A DNA stretch of 11,874 nt from Phoronis ovalis (Eukaryota > Phoronida > Phoronidae): NCBI GenBank assembly GCA_028565635.1, contig JAOXYB010049580.1:1-11874 (forward strand). The letters run 5' to 3'. Below the pieces are notes generated by a model. That model ran no database searches and was not told the origin of the DNA. It saw nothing but the letters and a program-made list of their open reading frames with translations. The position numbers and the translations under genes were made by a program. Below are positions 1-9,100 of the stretch, piece after piece. How positions within the stretch are numbered: the first letter of the stretch is position 1; the number at the start of each line of letters is the position of its first letter.

Positions 1-79
1 TGCAATTCCTTTCGCTCAAATAACCAATTTAAACAGCGTACAATGATGATTCTTCGAATCGTCGTTGTCTTGTTTACAG

Positions 80-185
80 GGATATTGTATTGGGGTTTGG
101 TTAATTAAGAAGCTTTCATCAGACACTCTGATGCAGAGGTTGAAAGCTCGAGGTATAAGACATCCTGACCACTCCAGGGCAATGA
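80..185 (+). CDS. PIAS: PIAS exon a: linker between PINIT and SP-RING
   Basis: This is an internal exon, acceptor TTTACAG at 73-79 and donor A|GTAAGT at 185/186, a near-perfect consensus. It starts in phase 0 and leaves one base (A) that joins TT of the next exon to make Ile. It encodes about 35 residues including [15 protein letters not shown] and [11 protein letters not shown]. That closely matches the conserved stretch following the PINIT domain in PIAS proteins (human PIAS1 has a comparable LVKQLSS and IRNPDHSRAL). Reading upstream of 80 is intronic; the open frame from 65 has no ATG there and crosses the acceptor. A preceding exon must exist to the left of the window. Confidence 0.93.
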
Positions 186-3100
186 GTAAGTTTTATTCAG
201 TAACCCACTTCCTAGCAAGCTGCTTTGCTCATTTTCTAACAGAGCTTCTTTGCTTTATATTGTGTGGAGGTTGTAGAATTTGAAAGCAAAAAATAATTGT
301 GCATAAAAATATAATGGGATGGATGTCTCTGCTGAAATGATGGGAGAGGAAGCTGTTACAATTACTATAGTAAGATAATTATATTTCATATGTCTTATGT
401 AATACAGTCATAGTGTTGACCTTTGACCGGACTGCAGGGTTTATCAATATTATATGGAAGCACGTGCATCTTTTGATTTGTTGCTATTTGATTTATTAGT
501 TAAATGTCAGAATCACAAGAGATTTCGTTAAATCTAGCACTATTATCAATGTGATGGAATATAGGATCACATTCGTGTATTGCCAGATGGCAATATCTAC
601 CATAGTTTATCCCTATATATTTCAAGCATTAATTTGTAGTGTACAGTTGTTAAGACAACTTTTGGCAATTCCCTTGAGAAGTAATTTGTACGGACTTCTG
701 GCGCCTGGTATGCTTTGGTCACTGTTCACTAATATCATAAATTTAATATTTCAGTTAAAGAAAAACTGAGACATGATCCTGACAGTGAAATTGCAACAAC
801 AAGTCTCAAAGTCTCTTTAATGTGCCCGGTAAGGTTGTTTTGCCTTGTTTTGAAATTTTCATTGCCTTATAACCAGACAAATGTTTAATTATGTCATTCT
901 AGGCTTCCATACAAACACATGAATAGAAGGAGTTGGATATGTGCAGTGCATCCACCATTTCACACAATAAAGATCAGTTTAAACCTTAATTACTAGCACA
1001 AAAACTTGGTATTTTTAACATCTATAAATATCATATGCAAAAAAAACATACGTTTAACAGTACAGTGAATCCATTACCACAACGGTTTTCAAAAAAAATT
1101 AGAATCCAAATATGACATACTAGCATTTCTTGAATTTTGATACTCCTATTGACTACTGGTCAATCTTGCAGAAAAACACAGAGATTGAAAGGAACCCCAA
1201 AAAAAAACTTCAGACTTAACAGCCCAGTATATTTGCTACCAGGGAGAAATTTTGGGAGAAATCGATTATTGAGAACATTTGAAATGTATCAGTTCATGTT
1301 AGCTACATAATTTAATTTCACCTTTGTACGGGTGTATAAGAGTAAATTTAATTCTCCTTAAATGTTTACGGAGTTTCATACATTATAGGACAAATTTTGC
1401 AGTAGATTTCACACTGTAATTCATGCTTTGATTTGTCTTCAAATATGAAGCAGTCGTATAAAAATTTATAAAATTAAACAGCGCTGAATGTTTAAAAGAG
1501 ATCTGACATATTGCTGTCGTATTTCAGCTTGGTAAGATGAGAATGACTGTTCCTGCTCGTGCTGCCACCTGTACTCATCTACAGTGTTTTGACGTGCAAA
1601 CATACCTCATGATGAACGAGAAGAAACCGACATGGATCTGTCCCGTTTGTGATAAACCAGCAGAATACAACCAGTTAAATCTAGATGGGTAATTTTATGT
1701 AAATTTGTTTGACCCACTTTCACTATTTACTGAACAATAAAGCTATCACAGAGCCTAGAGTATATATGGATTATATTTTCACGTATACAGTTGTTTGTGT
1801 TTTCTATTTTGCTCAACATTCAAGTTTGGATTTGAACTATATATATTTAGTATAGCCTCAGTGAAAAGTATTATGTGCAGAAATATACAACTTGTGATCT
1901 ATGAGGTCCCTCTAAAAGAAAAGCCTTCAGACTTTCTATTTAGACAAATATGTTTACAGTCATTTATATATAAATATAAGCTTGATGTTGTCAGTGCTCT
2001 TTATGTTTCCACAAATTATTGTTAATTCGGTTCTGTGTTCGTTAATCAACTTATGATGGGGAAAGCTCTTGGATATTTGAATTTGTTGGGAATCAAGTTC
2101 ACTGTCGTAATTCACTGTCAGATGTAGAAAGTAAAACACAATAACTAAAGTTTACTAGCACTAGATCTTTTATTATCTATTAAGCTTCACATTTCAATTT
2201 TACCATATTTTACAGCTACTACATAGAAATTCTGAAGCAGTGTTCTTCAACAGAAATTCAGTTTTTGGAGGATGGCTCTTGGTGTCCGCTGGAAGAATCT
2301 GAAACCAAGAAAGGTGCTCAAGTTATAGACAGTCCAAGAGTTGCCAATAAATGTTTTACAAGTCAATCCATAGTAGAAGGTAAGGTTTAAAGTTTTAAAT
2401 GTCCAAACAAAGATATGTTTATTACAAATTGTGACAATTTGCAGTACTACTGTGATGAATTACACATCTTTAGCATTGAACACAGTTTTAGGACTGTTCC
2501 ACTTTTGGTTGTAAAGGGCAGCAGAAAGCAATATATCTCCACTATTACTTTTTGCCTGATTCTTTATTACATACGAACACTAACATAGATTTAGAGACTG
2601 TTAAACCTTTATTTATTCAGAAATGTATATCTCTTCCCTCTATGACCTGTCCTTGTACAAGAACACAGAAGGTGCTTTATGATAACTTATTACCCATAGT
2701 ATAGTTAGTGTTATGTAGAATATGTATGAAAATTGATATAGGAGATTAATTACCCATACTTGCATACCATCTATATTTCTGTGCAATTAAATATGAAACA
2801 GCCCTAGTTCTCCTTATCTTGAGAATAAAATTTGTGCTTTTTGATACTGCTTCATCTGTTACATACCATAGGCCTGTATTGGTTAAACTTACTGTAAAAA
2901 AAGTTTTTGTTGTACAGGGGATGAGGAAGACTCTTTTTAGATGACCCACCACCCGTAATATATTTTATTAATATCATATTACATGCTCTAAAATATATTT
3001 ACATGAATTGATTAGAAACCACGACCCATATTTAATTCATTGAAGTGCCTTAAACCCCCCTTCTCCTATAGGTAAAAGCAAAACAGGCCTAATTAATTTT

Positions 3101-6100
3101 GGCCACCGCAAGTGGTTGAACTAACTAGTAGAAAATCCTGTCAATTAAAATATTGTCAACTATGGATAAAAAAACTTTTGACTGCGTCATCACTACATTC
3201 TCCAGCACAAGCATGTATGTACTACGAACCATACGCAACAGATGAGTTGAAGTAGATTGAACTTTCACTAAAACTTAAATGAATATTTATAGAGTTACAA
3301 TTAATTGTCTTTCAGCTATTACTGTAAAAGAAGAAAAGACAGAACAAGCAGAAGTTATTGATCTCACCCTAAGTTCATCAGAAGATGAGGATGATGATAG
3401 CGACGAAGAAGACATGACAGAGAAAACAATGCTCATGTCTCCATCATCATCACAAGCTATGTCACCATGGTGCGTGAGTCAAAACCCATTAGTTATTAGT
3501 ATAGACAATTCACCTTATGAAACGCCATTGAGTAGCCAAATTTCTGCATCATCTCATAGCTCATTGGACTCATTCTCATCACGTACACGATCATCAACAC
3601 CAGCTGCTAGAAACTGGGATTTTGTTGATACACTAGCATATTTAAAACGGAATTCATCTGATTCATTGCTATCTTCTGATCACAAATTGGTAGAATCAAG
3701 TGAAAATTATTCATTACTTTCCCGTCAGGCGGTTCCATTAGAAAGTGAAAACTCACCAATGTCTACTTTGCTGTCACCTGGCCGCGATATTGAAACAAGT
3801 GAGGAAGAAAATTCCAGGGGGGGAAACGTAGCATTGAATGTGTCCTCTGGCAACGATATCTTCAATCGTTATAGGTCAATGCCAGAGTTATCATGGGTTA
3901 GTGGTCATGTGTTTCCATCAAACGAAGCCAGCTCTTCAGGCATGTCTCCAAATGTTTTTTCAACAACGACTTCATCAGAATCTTCATCACCAATATTATC
4001 TAATAGTCTTAGTACATTGCGTATACCTCGTCCTGTGAGCATGTCTTCATTCCCTTGGCTGAATCGCAGCAGTTTCCCATGCTACACAAATAATTTTACT
4101 CCGCCTCCTGCTCATCAATCCCATAATTCCTTGTTAACGCAACCTCTCTCTGGTGTGGAAAGTAGTGATCCATTAAATGTTCTGCAATCAGGTTTGCCAT
4201 CTTATGCTACTTTTTATAATCCTTATGGTGTCTGAGTTATTCATATGTGGAAAAATTTTTGAATCAAAAAGAATTCCAGGATATTTCCATGTAAACCATA
4301 TATTTATTTATTCATCTCATGATTTGTGCATCGGTGATATTTGTCAATAATTATGGAGCAAAAACTGTTGTGAAAATTTACTATATCGATAACCCTGAAA
4401 TTGTATATTACTCGGACGTTTTTTATTTGTCGGATGTTTCTTTGCAGCAGAATCTTTCTTAGAGTTCTGTGACCAGCTGAAACAGGTTTTTTCAGACAAT
4501 AACCCTTAATTGTTATTTAAAATTATGTTTTGAATGCATGCTCTGTGGGTTTATGGGCTGTATTTCATTCTGCAAACAGTTTCAATTTGTTTTCAATTAA
4601 ACCGTTATACAGAAACTAAGTTGCATCAAATACATATACTTGGAAAACGTATAAATACTATATTGAAATAATGTTACTCAAAAGAATTTGAAACTGTTTG
4701 ACTTTTATCAGTCCTGCTGAGCTACAATCTTAGCACTCCTATCTAATTTTCAGAGTGTCATGACAAGCTCCTAAATCTCGTTATAGTTGTCTTGTATGGT
4801 TCAGTAAAGGCCTTAATCATATTCTTGTTTTGAAAAAAACATTTTTGGAAATGATCAAAGGATTTGACTTATGTAATTATATTGATATTACTAGGTATGC
4901 TAAGTTTATACTCTACAATGATTAACTGCAATCTTCTCTTTATTTTTACTCTAGTTCTGTTTTTGTCAAAGCACTCCCAGGTTATAAAGGTTAAATGTTT
5001 GAGGCAGTAAGATATGTGCCACTTAGTCTTATTATTGTCAAAGTCATGAATCATCAGACTGTGATGAGGTGCCCGCAAAGGGATTCACACTTATGAACAA
5101 CAGGTCCAGGAACATCATTCAGCAGCAATTACTATTCGATTCTGTACCTAAGAGTTAAAGAGAATACGTTCTGAAGTAAACTATAAAAACTGATGACTAG
5201 TACTTTTTGGTACATATTCCTTGACTGCAATAAATATAGAAAATGATAGAATAATAATACCAGTCCAGATCTTGTATTGTTCTGAAGATAATATTATATT
5301 TTTCATCTTTTCTGAGTCTTTGTATTGTGTTGACATGTACTTAACTGTCAACTAAAAAAAAGACGAGAAAAGTTACTATAATGATACCGTCAGAATTTTC
5401 ATTACCTAAAAACACAATTATTTTGCATAAAAGTTTTATTATTAAAAATAAATCAAGGTGTTCCAACATTTGGAATCAACTTTCTCATTTTTCTACATGT
5501 AGATGAAACACTATAGTTGACTGGTGTAACATGTATTTTAAAAATTATTGTTTTCAAGTTTTCTAGCAATGTGAAAGTATTTATTAATTCTTGGCTGCGG
5601 AATCGTAATAATTCTCAAAAAAAAGGTTCCTGTACCTGTTGTTCGTAAGTCTGAATTCCCTTTGTGGATGCCTCATCATGGTCGGATGATTCGTGAAATA
5701 AATATGTGTCCTCCTCAATAACTTGTTTTAATTAGCACATAAAGTTGTTTCAATATTTATACTATATAAATAGCACATAAGTAATGCACAAATTGTTGTT
5801 ATTATACTGTTGAATAAAATAGAAATCTGGCTGTGACACAAGTAATACCTTATAATACTGCCTTCTAGGTGATCATATGAAGGTATTCAATTAACGGATT
5901 TAAATGCTAATTAAACTGTTCAGTTCATAACACTGGCTACAGTTGCCTTCTGTAGTATCATGACCTTTTACTCTATACTCCAGAACATTTTCGTGCCAAT
6001 TGTTTGTAGCCGAAATGCTATCAAAAAGAAACCAAAAGTAACTGTAGTATAGTCTTTGGCTATAGTTAATATTACTATTATCCATATTATGACAGTGACT

Positions 6101-9100
6101 GGAATTGAGGATTCAAAACTTGTGTCCCATGCAGATTTTTACTGGTCATTACTAACATTGATATTTCTCAAGCTTTTACTCCGTTTGTGTAACTCCTGCC
6201 AACCTCTTCACTTAAAAAGACTCTCCCTTTGAATTAAGTAATGTTAAGGTGCTGGAGGCATTCTTAAGTTGAAAATATAATACTGGTATTGTTTTCAAAG
6301 CATACCAATTGATCGAGTGGCGCGAGGCTCATTTACGCAAGGGAATGTATTGAAACAACGAGATGAGCTATGTGACCTGTGAATTTCTTGCTGGCAGTAC
6401 AGGTTACAGACAAATTGTATTATGTTCGGTTGTTCATTCTATATTTGACTTTTGTTATAATAATAATGATAATGTTATTTATGTTATGTTTTCCTAGGAG
6501 TTACAAATACCAAAGTTTTGCTGAAAAAAGTTGTACATATGACAGTTTTCGGGTTAATATTTCCCCATTTTTGTTATACCAGACATGATGCTATGAGTTA
6601 GCATTTAAGAGTTTGATTTTAGTTATCCTTTAAGAAACATTTCAATGATGTAAAAAATATCTTCATAAGCTTGGCAACAATTTCTAAAAAATACAATGAC
6701 CTGTAATCCAATTAGTTAGCATTGGAAACTCTAACGTTGAACTAGTCTGTTTGTAAAGACCTCGAGTTATGTATGCAACTTAAAATTTGATATTAAAAGT
6801 TTACTGTTTTCGGTTATATTTTCTTGCTTTTAGTTTTTAGTTCTTTTCATATCTCTCACTTTTTTCAAGCTTGGGATTCTAGTTTCACTTAAACCTGGTT
6901 GTACTTCATTTTATGCTTTCTGCTAGTAAATGCAAGTATTTTATGAGACTAGCCCATCTAACCACCCAGTCTCACATTTATAGTCCATTTTATATAGCCT
7001 GATTCAGAGGTAGAATTATTAATTTATTAAATTATTAGTTAATTAGTTATTGTCCCAGTCTCAACAAAGGATAGTGTACATAATTTATTAGCCAGAGTTG
7101 TGTTTATGTACACTTTAAAACATAAGTATTTAAAAGAGTTCAACCTTGACACATACAATTTGTGGAGTACCCTTGTGTAATTAGTGAAACTAGAAATCCT
7201 TGTTAGCATCTTAATACTAATAAACAAACAAAACATGCATTCAAAGCAAACTTTACCCACCAGTTATCTATCATACTGGTATCAGCATGCAGTATGTATA
7301 ATTACTGTAAAATACAGATGTACAGCAGTTAACAGTTTGCAGTCTGCTGATGTGAACATCCAGTCCCAAAGGAATGTGCTCTGAAATCACAGTGGTCCAC
7401 ACGCAATCATTCATAAGCGATTTATATGCATGCTGTTTTTATGCATTTATTAGTCTACAGGAGCTAAATTTGTCATTTATTCAGTTGACAAATTTTACGC
7501 CTCGTACTTCAGCTCTTAAAATCACACGATTTTTGTCATGCCATTATCATGGGTCTTAACAGCATTAGGGTATCAGTTTTTCTAGTGTTAGGCTACATGT
7601 CAAAAACGGCTATGGAATGTCTTACCTGCCTCAAAAAACCCACTGTATTCCAGTGAAATCACGCAGGATGTATTCTGGTAAAATCAGTGTTCTTTTTCGT
7701 AACATTCCAGTAAAATTGCTTATGAATGGTTGCATGTGGACCACTGGAAATGTACTCTTATCTCTCTGAAATAACTTACATTTATAACAAGAAGCTAAGC
7801 ACTGACATGAACATCATATTCACTGAGCAGGTGTTTTTCCAGTACATTATGTTCAGGATAATGTACTTGAGGGTCATATTAAAAGATAATAACATTATAT
7901 GTATAACATCATTATACAACAAAACAAGGAACTCCAGTGATGCAAAGTCCCCCGGTTTGACAGGGAGACTCCGTTTGAGGTCCCATCTGCCGTTCTCCCT
8001 GTTGGAATGTCACTTTTCCCTGTTTCAAGATGTTGGCTAATAAAGCCTACAAAAACAGTAATTTTAGCTCAAATTGCATCTTAATTTTCATGCCCCTGAA
8101 CCTCCTAGTAGAGCATGCCTTAGCCATGCATTTGCACCTATAGTGCTCGAAACAAAAATCTCCAACCGATATAAGCCCGATCTGCATGATCCATCGTCGC
8201 CTACCACGTCTATTCTATCATTAGGACTCCTTCTGAATAGCTATCGCTGGGGAGCTTGCTTTTTGCATAGCGGACTATAGATAAACTCTGGCAGCACATG
8301 TGTGTGATCGACCTACCCCGCTTAGTCCACTGTTATACCTATTATTGTAAGCTGCAATTTGATTGGTGTCGAGACTTTCATGACACTTTATATAGAAATA
8401 AAGGGATTATTGTTCTTCTGCTTTTCAAGATAATAATATGGTTAAGCCCAGATGTTAGTTCAGAGGGTACGGAACACTAACGAATGGATTTGTTCAGACT
8501 AACTAATCCATCCAAATTCATGCCAGGTACTAATCTTGCTAACACAACAATTTTACTTAAAATGTATGCATTTCGCACTGAAGGAGGCTTGCCAACATTG
8601 GGCTTTCTCAGATTATCCAGGGGAATAATTACAAAAGGCACTATATCAAGGCGGAATTTTTTATTTTTCCTCAGGGTTCCTATATATAAAAATGGCATGT
8701 TCTTTTCTATTGTTTATCTAATTTCTTATTATTACTATTAGTTTCCAGTCACTATAATTTTGTTTCCAAATTTTATTTGCCCCATAAACCTTAAGTAAAT
8801 GGACATAACCTGTGAAATTGAAGAAAACAATGATTGTGAAAACTGGGTAGTATGTGCAAGAAACAGTTGCATACTCTATTGAACATGCTACATAGGGAGT
8901 CCTTATATAGTTGTACGAATCAGCAGTGTCATTAAGCGATTCTCCATTATATGGGGTAAGGTAGTGCGCAAATGATACTGAAGTTTTCATAGAATAATGT
9001 GTAAATGTAAGCAACTGTGGATATATTTTTACCAGGTACATATAGTCTCAATTAAATAAACAAGTGATTAAAAATATAATCTCAAATTTACAGTTCCACA

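Larger units (their letters stand above)
5261..9093 (+). other. remainder of the large intron before exon f
   Basis: This is mostly AT-rich, unannotatable intron. Its right half holds an imperfect triplicated 16-mer (7646-7718), a more GC-rich patch with inverted CAGGGAGA blocks (7940-8350) and a block open on both strands (8477-8741), probably repeat debris. Short open frames at 5900-6085, 6379-6588, 7039-7260, 7184-7384, 7374-7559, 7726-8040, 8074-8280 and 8718-9041 show no family resemblance. The intron closes with AAATTTACAG at 9093. Confidence 0.6.

Noticed and set aside
65-283. 72-codon open frame at the left edge
   Set aside because: Only 80-185 is exon. The rest reads through the acceptor on the left and the GTAAGT donor on the right, and there is no ATG at 65.
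551-769. 72-codon open frame on the plus strand
   Set aside because: It lies in an intron, overlaps exon b in a different frame, and has no recognisable family.
1795-2025. 76-codon open frame inside the intron after exon c
   Set aside because: It is wholly intronic, with low-complexity composition, no splice context and no family resemblance.
2746-2952. 68-codon minus-strand frame
   Set aside because: Chance frame in an intron; no homology recognised and no supporting signals.
3279-3315. ATG-started open frame leading into exon e, as a separate gene of 318 residues
   Set aside because: The first 37 nt include a pyrimidine tract and the TTTCAG acceptor, and exon d supplies the exact missing phase (G+CT). 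The real coding part starts at 3316.
3838-4038. 66-codon frame inside exon e in another frame
   Set aside because: It is a shadow of the Ser-rich coding frame.
6455-6490. AT-rich runs such as TAATAATAATGATAATG as a microsatellite
   Set aside because: They are too short and interrupted to stand out from the background composition; similar runs occur near 7014-7049.
8718-9041. 107-codon minus-strand frame
   Set aside because: Intronic; the composition is typical of reverse-read AT-rich DNA and no family was recognised.
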